Of a stretch of 64,000 nt of DNA, positions 8,959-17,799 are shown in pieces; position 1 is the first letter of the stretch, and each line of letters starts with the position of its first letter. The notes under the pieces were generated by a model. That model saw nothing but the letters and a program-made list of their open reading frames with translations. It made no database searches and had not been told where the DNA came from. The stretch spans positions 62,001 to 126,000 of the forward strand of contig NZ_LBDA02000056.1 of the NCBI RefSeq assembly GCF_000980885.2, given 5' to 3'. Made by a program: the position numbers and the translations under genes. The DNA comes from Streptomyces malaysiense. GTDB lineage: Bacteria; Actinomycetota; Actinomycetes; Streptomycetales; Streptomycetaceae.

Positions 8959-9630
8959 TCAGGAGGGCAGCACCTTCCAGGAACCGGTGCCGGGGCCGCG
9001 GTCGCTGTAGGGGCTGGTGGAGACGCCGTACTTGGCGCCCCCGCCCTGGTAGGAGCGGCCGTTGGTGTCGAGGAAGCCACCGTTGGCGGAGCCGTAGTCG
9101 TTGAGCAGATGCACGATGTCGTCGGCGCGGATGTGGCCGTCGTTCGGCGCGGACCGCACGCCGAAGATGTGCCACTTGCCGGTACCGGGACCCCGGTCCC
9201 TGGTGGTGGTGGCGGAGACCTTGTACTTGGCGCCCGACTCGCCGGAGACGCCGTTGGTGTCGAGGTAGGTGTGGTGGCTGCCGTACTGGTTGATCAGGTA
9301 GACGACGTCACCGCTGACCACCCGGGTGCCGTCGGCCTTGCCGGTGGCGGAGACGACCCGCCACTCCGAGGTGGCCGGCCCCCTGCTGTTGGGGCGCTCG
9401 TTGGTGCTCACGTTGTAGGTGGCACCCGGCTGGCTGGAGACACCGTTGGTGTCGAGGTAGCCGCCGTCGCCGCCGTACTGGTTCTGCAGCAGGATGACAC
9501 TGCCGTACGTCAGCTCACCTCGGGCCGCGGCGCCGGTGGCCGCCGTCGGAGCGGCGAACGAGGCCGCCGCGGCGGCGACGGCCGCGGCGGCCGTGCACGC
9601 CGCCAGGCGCTGCTTGGTAGTGCGGAACAC
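8959..9630 (-). CDS. Secreted protein with three beta-trefoil-like repeats
   Basis: Unrecognised secreted protein of about 223 aa. A signal peptide (RLAACTAAAAVAAAAASFAA) precedes three internal repeats of about 60 residues, each with a LxNxYG strand, then YLDTNG or FLDTNG, then a YxVST element, then RGPGTGxW or a close variant. Three such units suggest one beta-trefoil domain, the fold of many lectins and ligand-binding modules; this is inference from repeat number and size. Start GTG at 9630 is supported by GGGGAGGA upstream. No catalytic motif is visible. It could bind carbohydrate or cell-wall material. Confidence 0.72.
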   Translation of the reverse strand: MFRTTKQRLAACTAAAAVAAAAASFAAPTAATGAAARGELTYGSVILLQNQYGGDGGYLDTNGVSSQPGATYNVSTNERPNSRGPATSEWRVVSATGKADGTRVVSGDVVYLINQYGSHHTYLDTNGVSGESGAKYKVSATTTRDRGPGTGKWHIFGVRSAPNDGHIRADDIVHLLNDYGSANGGFLDTNGRSYQGGGAKYGVSTSPYSDRGPGTGSWKVLPS

Positions 9631-9791
9631 AGAGTCCTCCCCATCGCTTCGCGTGCACGGTCGCGTGCACAGAAGCGAGTGTGGAGGGAGCGAATGGGCG
9701 CTGTGCCCGCTTCGTTCGTTTCCTCGCCCTAAACCCATCGATACGGGGAAAAGTCTGTTTCGGCCGTTGTCTGCTGGTGCGCAAGACGCGG

Positions 9792-9826
9792 GGAGGGGCC
9801 GGAGCCGCGCGGGCTCCGGCCCCTCC
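9792..9826. terminator. Terminator hairpin downstream of tex
   Basis: Perfect 15-base arms GGAGGGGCCGGAGCC and GGCTCCGGCCCCTCC with a five-base loop, immediately after the tex stop codon (tex reads leftward). Confidence 0.8.
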
Positions 9827-9839
9827 GGCCGCCAGTGGG

Positions 9840-12242
9840 TCAGCGCTGCTTGGGGTCCAGCAGGCCCGCGCGGCGCAGCGCGTCCGCCATGGCGCTGTTC
9901 GCGGGGGCCGGCGCCTGCCGTCCGCCCCGGTCACCGCCGCCGCGGCCCTGGCGCCGGGCCTGCCCCTGCCCCTGCCCCTGGCCGCCCTGCCGCTGCTGGG
10001 GCGGGCGGGCGCCGCGCTGGCGCTTGCCGCCGCCGGACCGGTCCGCCGGGGCCGCCTCGTCGTCCAGGCGCAGGGTCAGCCCGATCCGCTTGCGCGGGAT
10101 GTCCACCTCCAGGACCTTCACCTTGACGATGTCACCCGGCTTCGCCACGTCCCGCGGGTCCTTGACGAACGTCTTGGACATCGCCGACACATGGACCAGT
10201 CCGTCCTGGTGGACGCCGATGTCCACGAAGGCGCCGAAGGCCGCCACGTTCGTCACCACGCCCTCCAGGACCATCCCCGCGGACAGGTCGGAGATCTTCT
10301 CCACGCCCTCCTTGAAGGTGGCCGTCCTGAAGGCCGGACGCGGGTCGCGGCCCGGCTTCTCCAGCTCCTTCAGGATGTCCGAGACGGTCGGCAGACCGAA
10401 GGTGTCGTCCACGAAGTCGGCCGGCCGCAGCGAGCGCAGCACGCCCGTGTTGCCGATGAGGGAGGCCACCTCCTGCCCCGAGGTCTTCACCATGCGCCGC
10501 ACCACCGGGTAAGACTCCGGGTGCACGCTGGAGGCGTCCAGCGGGTCGGCGCCGTCGCGGATGCGCAGGAAGCCCGCGCACTGCTCGTACGCCTTCGGGC
10601 CGAGCCGCGCCACCTTCTTCAGCTCCGAACGGGAGGTGAAGGGGCCGTTCTCGTCCCGGTGCGCCACGATGTTCTCGGCCAGCCCGGCCGAGACGCCCGA
10701 CACCCGGGCGAGCAGCGGCACGGACGCGGTGTTGACGTCCACACCGACGCCGTTCACACAGTCCTCGACCACCGCGTCCAGTGAACGGGACAGCTTCACC
10801 TCGGAGAGGTCGTGCTGGTACTGGCCGACGCCGATGGACTTCGGGTCGATCTTCACCAGCTCGGCCAGCGGGTCCTGGAGCCGCCGGGCGATGGAGACCG
10901 CGCCGCGCAACGACACGTCCATGCCGGGCAGTTCCTGGGAGGCGTACGCGGAGGCCGAGTACACCGAGGCGCCGGCCTCCGAGACCATCACCTTGGTGAG
11001 CTTCAGCTCCGGGTGCCCGGCGATGAGTTCGGCGGCGAGCTTGTCGGTCTCGCGGGAGGCGGTGCCGTTGCCGATCGCGACCAGTTCGACCGCGTGCTCC
11101 TTCGCGAGCCGGGCCAGCTTGGCGAGCGCCTCGTCCCACCTGTTGGCCGGGACGTGCGGGTGGATCACGTCCGTGGCGACGACCTTGCCGGTGGCGTCGA
11201 CCACGGCGACCTTCACCCCGGTGCGGAAGCCGGGGTCCAGACCCAGCGTGGCCCGGGTGCCCGCGGGGGCGGCGAGCAGCAGGTCGCGCAGGTTCGCCGC
11301 GAACACGTTCACCGCCTCGTCCTCGGCGGCCGTGCGCAGCCGCAGCCGCAGGTCGATGCCGAGGTGCACCAGGATGCGGGTGCGCCAGGCCCAGCGGACG
11401 GTGTCCGTCAGCCACTTGTCTGCCGGGCGGCCGCGCTCGGCGATGCCGAAGCGGTGGGCGACGATCCCCTCGTACGAGGACGGGCCGTCGGTCGCCTCCT
11501 CGGGCTCCAGGACGAGGTCGAGCACATCCTCCTTCTCGCCGCGCAGCATCGCGAGGACGCGGTGCGAGGGCAGGTCGGTGAACGGCTCGGCGAACTCGAA
11601 GTAGTCGGCGAACTTGGCGCCCGCCTCCTCCTTGCCCTCCCGCACCTTCGCGGCGAGACGCCCGCGCACCCACATGCGTTCGCGCAGCTCGCCGATCAGG
11701 TCGGCGTCCTCGGAGAACCGCTCGGTGAGGATCGCCCGCGCGCCCTCCAGGGCGGCCCCCGGGTCGGCGACACCCTTGTCCGCGTCCACGAACGCGGCGG
11801 CCGCCGACAGCGGTTCCACCGTCGGGTCGCCCAGCAGGCCCTCGGCCAGCGGCTCCAGGCCCGCCTCGCGCGCGATCTGCGCCTTGGTGCGCCGCTTCGG
11901 CTTGTACGGGAGGTAGACGTCCTCCAGGCGTGCCTTGGTCTCGGCGCCGCGGATCCGGGCCGCCAGCTCCTCGGTGAGCTTGCCCTGCTCCCGCACCGAC
12001 TCCAGGATCGCGGTCCGCCGCTCCTCCAGCTCCCGCAGATAGCGCAGCCGCTCCTCGAGCGTGCGCAGCTGCGCGTCGTCGAGCATCTCGGTCGCTTCCT
12101 TGCGGTAGCGGGCGATGAATGGCACGGTCGAACCGCCGTCGAGCAGTTCCACCGCGGCCTTCACCTGCCGCTCCCGTACGCCGAGCTCCTCGGCGATCCT
12201 GCCTTCGATGGATCCTGCTTCGATGGACCCGGGTGTCGTCAC
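9840..12242 (-). CDS. tex: Tex family RNA-binding protein
   Basis: Conserved cytoplasmic nucleic-acid-binding protein of 800 aa. The N-terminal Tex helical region is followed by a YqgF/RNase-H-like domain (TLGLDPGFRTGVKVAVVD), two helix-hairpin-helix repeats (NGVGVDVNTASVPLLARVSG), and an S1 RNA-binding domain (GMVLEGVVTNVAAFGAFVDIG). A disordered Gln/Gly/Arg-rich tail and a short final helix complete it. The start is GTG at 12242; the frame stays open far upstream but without family similarity. The N-terminus contains a small in-frame duplication (GSIEA-GSIEG). The role is in transcription or RNA metabolism; the exact function is unsettled. Confidence 0.92.
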   Translation of the reverse strand: MTTPGSIEAGSIEGRIAEELGVRERQVKAAVELLDGGSTVPFIARYRKEATEMLDDAQLRTLEERLRYLRELEERRTAILESVREQGKLTEELAARIRGAETKARLEDVYLPYKPKRRTKAQIAREAGLEPLAEGLLGDPTVEPLSAAAAFVDADKGVADPGAALEGARAILTERFSEDADLIGELRERMWVRGRLAAKVREGKEEAGAKFADYFEFAEPFTDLPSHRVLAMLRGEKEDVLDLVLEPEEATDGPSSYEGIVAHRFGIAERGRPADKWLTDTVRWAWRTRILVHLGIDLRLRLRTAAEDEAVNVFAANLRDLLLAAPAGTRATLGLDPGFRTGVKVAVVDATGKVVATDVIHPHVPANRWDEALAKLARLAKEHAVELVAIGNGTASRETDKLAAELIAGHPELKLTKVMVSEAGASVYSASAYASQELPGMDVSLRGAVSIARRLQDPLAELVKIDPKSIGVGQYQHDLSEVKLSRSLDAVVEDCVNGVGVDVNTASVPLLARVSGVSAGLAENIVAHRDENGPFTSRSELKKVARLGPKAYEQCAGFLRIRDGADPLDASSVHPESYPVVRRMVKTSGQEVASLIGNTGVLRSLRPADFVDDTFGLPTVSDILKELEKPGRDPRPAFRTATFKEGVEKISDLSAGMVLEGVVTNVAAFGAFVDIGVHQDGLVHVSAMSKTFVKDPRDVAKPGDIVKVKVLEVDIPRKRIGLTLRLDDEAAPADRSGGGKRQRGARPPQQRQGGQGQGQGQARRQGRGGGDRGGRQAPAPANSAMADALRRAGLLDPKQR

Positions 12243-12578
12243 GATCCCGTACCGCCTTCTCCACTGAGGTTGCGCGGCAATTGTGGCAGGTGACGCCGAC
12301 AACCGTGGATCAGGGCGCCTTCCGGCGGGGCGTCCGCGACCGGCCGGGACGGTCGCCACCGGGGTGGGACGCCTGTCACCGGCCGGCACCGGTTGTCCGG
12401 CTCGGCCGGGTATGCCGCCGGTGGACTGACCGGTCGGCGTGGCGGATCGCCCGGAACAACCCGTCTCGACATGATCGTTTCGCGGGTTTCGGAAGTGACG
12501 AACCGGATGATCATCGCCACATCCCCCTTGGGGCGGGATATGCGGCCTGACGGCGCGGCTGTGCCTGAGGAGGACGAG
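12243..12578. other. Divergent intergenic region, no gene seen
   Basis: 336 bases between the divergent tex and alpha/beta hydrolase genes. It must hold both promoters. Beyond the hydrolase ribosome site (GAGGAGG ending six bases before the ATG) I see no convincing operator or RNA gene. Confidence 0.6.
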
Positions 12579-13433
12579 ATGCGCGGTGTGCGCAGCGGCT
12601 TCGCCACGACCAACGACGGCGTACGGCTGCACTATCTGGAAGCGGGCGACGGCCCGGACATGCTGCTCGTTCCCGGCTGGTCCCAGACCGCCGCGCAATG
12701 GCGGTACCAGATCGCCGAGTTCGCCCGCACACACCATGTGGTCGCGGTCGACCACCGTGGTCACGGTGAATCCGACAAGCCGGATCACGGGTACCGGATC
12801 GCCCGCCTGACGACGGACATCCACCAGCTCGTTCACCACCTGGACCTCACCGAGGTCGTCTGGGTGGCCCACTCCATGGGATGCGCGCTGGCGTGGTCCT
12901 ACTGGGACCTGTTCGAGGGGGACCGGCTGGCCCGTCTGGTGCTGTTCGACGAACCGGCCGTCCTGGTCCGGCAGCCGTACTGGCCGGACGGCCTCGCCGA
13001 ACGCCTCGGCGCGTTGTACGGCCTGGAACAGATCGCCGAAGTCGTCGCGGGACTGCGCGCCCCCGGCTCGGACGCCGAGGCCCTCAGCGTCGAGTTCCTG
13101 GACGCCATGTGGACTCCGGCCGCCGATGAGGGGGACCGTCGGTGGGTCGTCGCCCGGAACCTGCTCCTGCCCCGGGAGTACGCCGGCAGACTGCTGCTGG
13201 ACAACGTCATGCAGGACTGGCGTGACGTCCTGCCGAGGATCACCGTTCCGACGCTGGTCATCGGGGGGAGCGACAGTGTGATCCCCGCCGCCGCCGCGCG
13301 CTCGGTGGCCTCTGCCGTTCCCGGGGCCGTCGTACGGATTCTCCGTGAGCGCGCCAGCCACTTCGCGTTCTGGGAGAACCCCGTCGCGTTCAACCGGGAG
13401 GTCCGGGCCTTCCTCGACACGTCCACCGGATGA
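12579..13433 (+). CDS. Alpha/beta-fold hydrolase
   Basis: Cytoplasmic hydrolase of 284 aa. The nucleophile elbow is AHSMGCA near residue 96, the oxyanion strand is LLVPGWSQ, and the classical VDHRGHGESDKP turn precedes the elbow. The acid lies in the VIGGSDSVIP loop and the catalytic His in RASHFAFWENP near the C-terminus. This triad arrangement is shared by esterases, lipases, haloperoxidase-type perhydrolases and C-C hydrolases, so the substrate is unknown. The start at 12579 has an excellent GAGGAGG site. No operon partner. Confidence 0.85.
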   Translation: MRGVRSGFATTNDGVRLHYLEAGDGPDMLLVPGWSQTAAQWRYQIAEFARTHHVVAVDHRGHGESDKPDHGYRIARLTTDIHQLVHHLDLTEVVWVAHSMGCALAWSYWDLFEGDRLARLVLFDEPAVLVRQPYWPDGLAERLGALYGLEQIAEVVAGLRAPGSDAEALSVEFLDAMWTPAADEGDRRWVVARNLLLPREYAGRLLLDNVMQDWRDVLPRITVPTLVIGGSDSVIPAAAARSVASAVPGAVVRILRERASHFAFWENPVAFNREVRAFLDTSTG

Positions 13434-13635
13434 CCCGCCGCCGGACGGCCGGCCCGGGGACCCGGGAAGGACCCCTTTCCGCCGAGTCGGCCACGCGGGG
13501 AGCGGGCGGGGAGCCGGACCGTCGTGATCGCAACGCCGTCGGCCCGTCTCGGTCCGGGACGTACGGCGAATGACCCTCGTTGCCGCCGGCCGGGTCGGCC
13601 GTAGCGGTGAAGATCCGGAGATGAGAGGACCAACG

Positions 13636-14868
13636 ATGAGAAGACGGCGCTGGACCGCGGTCAGCAGAACCGTCGCGATGGCTGTCGGGCTGCTCGCGCC
13701 CGTGGCGCTGTGCGGTGGCACAGGCGTGGCTCGGACGGCCGAACGCTCCGCCACGCACGCGGTGCCGAACACGGCCGCCCCCTCCCTCCAGGGCAAGGGG
13801 AACGCCTTCCTCCCCCGTGGCGGGAGCGAGCGGGGCTTCCGCCACGATGGCCGCGCGGCCGATTCCGGGAGTCCGGAGCGGACCAATCGCGGTCGTGAAC
13901 CAGTCATTCTGTCCACTGACATGACCATGGGACTGACCACCGGCAACCGCAACGGTATCGCCACCTCGGTTCCGGACATCGACGACGCCTACGCGTTCGC
14001 CCTTGCCGTCGCGCACCGTCTCGACGTTCGGGGCGTCGTCGTGACCATGGGGAACTCGATGGTCAAGCCCTCGATGGTCACCGCCCGAGCCACCGCGAAG
14101 GCGCTCGGTTCCCGGGTGCCCGTGGTCCAGGGAGCGAACGTCTGGCTGCCGGTTCGGCCCCAGGAGACCACCGGCGGGGCGGACCTCACCGACACCTGCG
14201 TCAACGACGGCGTCCGGTTCATGGCCGAACAACTGCGCCGAACCCGGGGACTGACGATCCTCGCCATCGGACCACTGACCGACGTGGCCTGCCTCAGCAT
14301 GAATTACCCGGCGGAAGCCCGGCACATCAAACGGGTCGTCGCACTGGTCGGCAGCAAACCGACGACACCCCTGGAACTGTTCGGTCATCCGGCGGTGGAC
14401 TTCAACTACATCATGGACCCACGCGCGGAGGCGGTCGTACTGGAGCAGACGTCGATCCCGTTCACCGCCATCAACTTCGAGCTGTCGTCCCTCGCGCCGA
14501 TCCCGCTCGCCCGGTTGCGGGCGCTGGCCACCAGCCCGGACCCGCTCGCCCGTTTCTTCGGACGGTCTTCACAGCCTCTTGTGGCCGAGTTGGCGGCGGC
14601 CGGCTTCCCGGCCAAGCCCATCTTCGACGCGGCCGTCGTATGGCACCTGATCCGCCCCGAGGACCACGTCTGCCGGCAGGTCGGTTTCCGACTGAGAACG
14701 GGATCACCGGCGATCACCCAGGCCGACGACGACAACGTCACCGACTGGTTCTCCCCCGAGTTCACCGACACCCGACGCGTCACCGCGTGCACGGGCTTCA
14801 CGAGTCGACGGGCCGCGGCGGAATTCCAGCACGCCGTCCTGGCAGCCGTTCACGGAGCGGTGCGCTGA
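13636..14868 (+). CDS. Secreted nucleoside-hydrolase-like protein
   Basis: Exported protein of about 410 aa resembling inosine-uridine-preferring nucleoside hydrolases, which split the N-glycosidic bond of ribonucleosides. A signal peptide (RRRRW, then TVAMAVGLLAPVALCGG) is followed by a spacer of about 70 residues, then the family strand VILSTDM, the acidic DIDDAYAFALA, the ILAIGPLTDVA loop, and the late FDAAVVWHLI element. The normally continuous DTDxGxDD calcium motif is interrupted by roughly 17 residues between STDM and DIDD, so activity is uncertain. I chose ATG 13636 because AGAGGA stands at the right distance; ATG 13621 is the alternative. Confidence 0.72.
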   Translation: MRRRRWTAVSRTVAMAVGLLAPVALCGGTGVARTAERSATHAVPNTAAPSLQGKGNAFLPRGGSERGFRHDGRAADSGSPERTNRGREPVILSTDMTMGLTTGNRNGIATSVPDIDDAYAFALAVAHRLDVRGVVVTMGNSMVKPSMVTARATAKALGSRVPVVQGANVWLPVRPQETTGGADLTDTCVNDGVRFMAEQLRRTRGLTILAIGPLTDVACLSMNYPAEARHIKRVVALVGSKPTTPLELFGHPAVDFNYIMDPRAEAVVLEQTSIPFTAINFELSSLAPIPLARLRALATSPDPLARFFGRSSQPLVAELAAAGFPAKPIFDAAVVWHLIRPEDHVCRQVGFRLRTGSPAITQADDDNVTDWFSPEFTDTRRVTACTGFTSRRAAAEFQHAVLAAVHGAVR

Positions 14869-15014
14869 GGACACACCCCGCCGATCAGGTCTGAGTGGAG
14901 GGGGAGAGGCCCGCATCCAGGCCCTCCTCCGGCTGGCCCGTCCGCCGCGTCGAGGATTCGCGGGCGGGCGGCCTTCTCGGTCCGTCGCGGCCGCGTACGG
15001 GCTCCGCAACACGC

Positions 15015-15052
15015 GCCGGGGCCGGGCAGGAGGTGTCCTGCCCGGCCCCGGC
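15015..15052. terminator. Perfect 17-bp hairpin between convergent genes
   Basis: Arms GCCGGGGCCGGGCAGGA and TCCTGCCCGGCCCCGGC with loop GGTG, between the stops of the nucleoside-hydrolase-like gene and the His-rich peptide gene. It should terminate transcription from both sides. Confidence 0.85.
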
Positions 15053-15086
15053 GAGCCCCGATGCCGACGGCGACCCGTGGACCGGA

Positions 15087-15371
15087 TCAGTGCCAGCGGT
15101 GCCCGCGGCGGTCGTGGTCGCCGAAGGGGCCGTCCCAGCCGTGCCGGTGGCCGTAGCGCCGGCCGTCGTCGCGGTGGTCCCAGCCGTGCCGGTGGTCACG
15201 GCCCCAGCGGTCGCCGGGGTACGGGAAGTGCCGCAGGTCGGTGGAGACGGCACGGTGCGGGCGGGCGGCGGGCCGGCCCACGGCGGCGGCCGGCAGGGCG
15301 GCCGCGCCCACGACGGCGGCGGCCAGGACGGTGGCGGCGGTCAGTCTGCGGACAGAGGCGAGAACGGACAC
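15087..15371 (-). CDS. Small secreted His-rich protein
   Basis: Unrecognised 94-aa protein. A signal peptide (SVRRLTAATVLAAAVVGAAALP, cleaved near AAAVG) is followed by a short mature chain dominated by His, Asp, Arg, Gly and Trp, with repeated RHGWD and DRRGH-like units. Histidine and aspartate clusters suggest metal binding outside the cell, but no family is recognised. GTG at 15371 is chosen for the AAGGGGG site upstream; longer frames lack it. The 270 bases upstream to the kinase gene hold an AT-richer stretch (about 15475-15560), probably the promoter. Confidence 0.6.
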   Translation of the reverse strand: MSVLASVRRLTAATVLAAAVVGAAALPAAAVGRPAARPHRAVSTDLRHFPYPGDRWGRDHRHGWDHRDDGRRYGHRHGWDGPFGDHDRRGHRWH

Positions 15372-15641
15372 GAGGTCCCCCTTCACAAGGGTGTGGAGCG
15401 CGTTGGCGACCGGTCGGCCGCACGTGCACACCCTGCGACCCGCGCCCCGGCCGACGCGGGAGACGCGCGGACCCCATTACGGATATAAGAGACTTCTGTG
15501 ACAGTCGCCTGTAGCAACCATTTATGTCGTGAATTTGCCCTTTTCCTGCGGTTTCGCCTCTCCGCGCGCCCTCGCGCTCACCCGAAAGTGAGTAACAGCG
15601 CGTGCGCCGGTCGGACGCCCCCGGCGCGCGGTGCCTGTCTC

Positions 15642-16178
15642 TCAGCGGTCGAGCGCCGGAAGTTCCGCGAGGCCGGTCTCGGTGAGGATCCGCTCGACGG
15701 TCTCCGCCAGTCCGCTGTCGGCCCCGATGACGGTCTCCACCCCGCCGGGCAGCAGGTCACGCGGCCGGTACCACTCCCGCAGCCGCGCCTCGTCGACCTC
15801 GTCCGCGATCGGCTTGGTCGCATGGCGTGCCAGGGTCTCGGCGAAGGGCACGTCCAGGTAGTAGCCGTACGTCGGCCCGCGGTGGCCGGCGCGCAGCCGG
15901 GCGAGCATCGCGCCGTAGCGGCCGGAGTCCAGGATGCCCTCCACGACGACGTGGTAGCCGGCGTCCAGCGCGTACCGGGCGGTCAGCTCGATCAGCCCGA
16001 TGTTCGCCGCCCCCGGCCGGTCCCGCTCGCGCAGTACGCTCCGGCGCAGATTGTCCTGTCCGACCAGCGCGAGGCCCCGCCCGAACCGCTCCCGCACACC
16101 CGCCGCGACCGACGACTTGCCCGAGGCGCTGTTGCCGCGCAGCACGATCAGCCGCGTCCGCTCGTCACCCACCCGCAT
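15642..16178 (-). CDS. P-loop kinase-like ATP-binding protein
   Basis: AAA/kinase-type NTPase of 178 aa. Walker A GNSASGKSS occurs at about residue 15. VGQDNLRRSVL and a hydrophobic strand VVVEGILDSG follow, resembling small-molecule phosphotransferases such as chloramphenicol phosphotransferase, uridine kinase and zeta-like kinases. Substrate unknown. No ribosome site is seen, but TAGCCT sits six bases before the ATG, indicating leaderless translation. The gene lies in the same orientation as, and 25 bases downstream of, the enoyl-CoA hydratase gene. Confidence 0.75.
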   Translation of the reverse strand: MRVGDERTRLIVLRGNSASGKSSVAAGVRERFGRGLALVGQDNLRRSVLRERDRPGAANIGLIELTARYALDAGYHVVVEGILDSGRYGAMLARLRAGHRGPTYGYYLDVPFAETLARHATKPIADEVDEARLREWYRPRDLLPGGVETVIGADSGLAETVERILTETGLAELPALDR

Positions 16179-16203
16179 GCCCGCAGGCTATCGGCGGGGA
16201 GCC

Positions 16204-16953
16204 TCACGCGGGCGGTGTCCAGGTGAAGCGCGGGGAGCGGCGTTCCAGGAAGGCGGCCACGCCCTCGGCGGTGTCGTCGGCGGTGCGGGCCTGCTCCGTC
16301 CAGTGCGCCTCCCGGTCCTCGCGGCCGTTCGCGAACTCCTTGGCGGCGGCCTGGGTGAGCCCGGAGCGGGAGACGAGCGTCCGTGTCAACTCGGCGAGGC
16401 GCTTGTCGAGTTCGCCCTCCGGCAGCACCTCGTCCACCAGGCCGGTGCGCAGCGCGCGCTCGGTGTCGATCAACTCGGCCGTGAACAAAAGGTACTTGGC
16501 GGTCGACGGGCCCACCAGCGACACCAGCCGCCGGGTCGAGGAGGAGGGGTAGACGATGCCGAGCCGTGCCGGGGTGACCCCGAACAGGGCGCCCTCCTCG
16601 GCCAGTCGGAGGTCGCAGGCCGCCGCGAGCTGCACCCCGCCGCCCACGCAGTAGCCGCGCACGGCGGCCACGGTGGGCTTCGGGAAGGCGGCCAGCGCCT
16701 CCTCCGCCGCCACCGCGAGCCCCTGCGCGGGTCCGGCCGATCCCCGCAGTGTGGAGATGTCCGCGCCCGCGCAGAAGGTCTCGCCCTCGCCGGTCAGCAC
16801 CAGCACCCGTACCCCGGGATCGCGTGCGAGTTCAGCCAGCAGCGGTGGCAGGGCCCGCCACATGCCGGCGGTCATGGCGTTGCGCTTGGCCGGATTGCCG
16901 ATCGAGACCGTGGCGACGGAGTCGGTGACCTGGTGGGACAGCTGGGGCTCCAT
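16204..16953 (-). CDS. Enoyl-CoA hydratase/isomerase family protein
   Basis: Crotonase-superfamily protein of 249 aa. The CoA-binding and oxyanion elements are visible: NPAKRNAMT, GEGETFCAGADISTLRG and VRGYCVGGGVQLAAACDLRLA. The second catalytic region reads FGVTPARLGIVYPSSSTRRL, with no Glu at the usual hydratase position, so the exact reaction (hydratase, isomerase or other) is open. ATG at 16953 is chosen because TAGCAT ends seven bases upstream, a leaderless pattern; a longer frame to 17043 lacks family similarity. Confidence 0.85.
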   Translation of the reverse strand: MEPQLSHQVTDSVATVSIGNPAKRNAMTAGMWRALPPLLAELARDPGVRVLVLTGEGETFCAGADISTLRGSAGPAQGLAVAAEEALAAFPKPTVAAVRGYCVGGGVQLAAACDLRLAEEGALFGVTPARLGIVYPSSSTRRLVSLVGPSTAKYLLFTAELIDTERALRTGLVDEVLPEGELDKRLAELTRTLVSRSGLTQAAAKEFANGREDREAHWTEQARTADDTAEGVAAFLERRSPRFTWTPPA

Positions 16954-17055
16954 GCGCCGGATGCTATCCGCCCGCCCCGGAGTTACGACACCGCCTCCGA
17001 GGGGGACAAAAAGGGATAGAGGACGGTTGTGAAGATAATTCATGTGATTCGGTGC

Positions 17056-17126
17056 AATCCGCGTGATCGGCGTAATCAGGCAATCGGCTCAATCAGCTCA
17101 ATCAGCTCAATCGGCGGAATCGGCGG
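17056..17126 (+). repeat. Eight-unit 9-bp tandem repeat upstream of a membrane-protein gene
   Basis: Units read AATCCGCGT, GATCGGCGT, AATCAGGC (8 bases), AATCGGCTC, AATCAGCTC, AATCAGCTC, AATCGGCGG, AATCGGCGG. The array ends seven bases before the GAGGAGG ribosome site of the HdeD-like gene, so it sits in the promoter or leader. Confidence 0.75.
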
Positions 17127-17144
17127 ATTCCCGAGGAGGTGGCG

Positions 17145-17720
17145 ATGGCCAGGGCGCGAAGGTCCAAGGACAGGGCGACGTCGATGCGCCGGGGGTTCGG
17201 CCTGCTCGCGGTGCTCGGTGTGATCCTCGTCCTCGCCGGACTCGTCGGGCTCGTCTACACCGGGGTCGCCACGCTCACCTCGATGCTGCTGTTCGGCTGG
17301 CTGCTGCTGATCGGCGGGATCGTCGGCCTGCTGCACGCGATCCAGGCCCGGGGCACCGACTACTTCTGGCTCGGGGTGATCGTGGCCGCGCTGAACATCG
17401 CGGCCGGCGTCGTCGTCATCCGGGTGCCGCACGCGGCCGCCGCCGCGCTCACCATGTTCGCCGCGCTGCTGTTCCTGTCCGCCGGCCTCTTCCGGATGGT
17501 CGGCAGCATCGTCGTACGCGGCCCCCAGTTCGGCTGGACCCTGCTGCTCGGCGTCTTCGACCTGCTGCTCGGCGTCCTGGTCCTCGCCCACTGGCCCAGC
17601 AGCAGCCAGTACGTCATCGGCGCCTTCTTCTCGCTCGCCCTGCTCTTCGACGGCCTCGGCCTGATCGCCGCCGGCTACGGAGGCCGCCGGATCGTCGGCC
17701 TCGTCAGCGAGCAGCGGTAG
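17145..17720 (+). CDS. HdeD-like six-helix membrane protein
   Basis: Integral membrane protein of 191 aa with a basic N-terminus (RARRSKDRATSMRRG) and about six transmembrane helices, each around 20 residues with Gly/Leu/Val-rich turns. Helix pattern and length match the HdeD/DUF308 family, linked in other bacteria to acid-stress tolerance; biochemical function is unknown. ATG at 17145 is preferred over GTG 17139 because GAGGAGG is then five bases away. A 9-bp tandem repeat lies directly upstream. Confidence 0.75.
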   Translation: MARARRSKDRATSMRRGFGLLAVLGVILVLAGLVGLVYTGVATLTSMLLFGWLLLIGGIVGLLHAIQARGTDYFWLGVIVAALNIAAGVVVIRVPHAAAAALTMFAALLFLSAGLFRMVGSIVVRGPQFGWTLLLGVFDLLLGVLVLAHWPSSSQYVIGAFFSLALLFDGLGLIAAGYGGRRIVGLVSEQR

Positions 17721-17799
17721 GCATGAGAACAGTCCGACACGTGACGTTGTCATAAGCAGTCGGTCAAAAGGCGCTCGATACCCGGCGACTTCTGATCAG

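Noticed and set aside
12243..13979. N-terminal extension of the tex frame across the alpha/beta hydrolase gene
   Set aside because: The extension is antisense to a recognised hydrolase, has no family similarity, and Tex is full length from 12242.
17056..17126. CRISPR array or coding repeat
   Set aside because: Units are only 9 bases with no spacers, and the frame through them has no ribosome site or credible product.
17029..17223. Small ORF through the 9-bp repeats (product rich in Ile/Ser/Gly)
   Set aside because: It merely translates the tandem array and overlaps the true membrane-protein gene in another frame.
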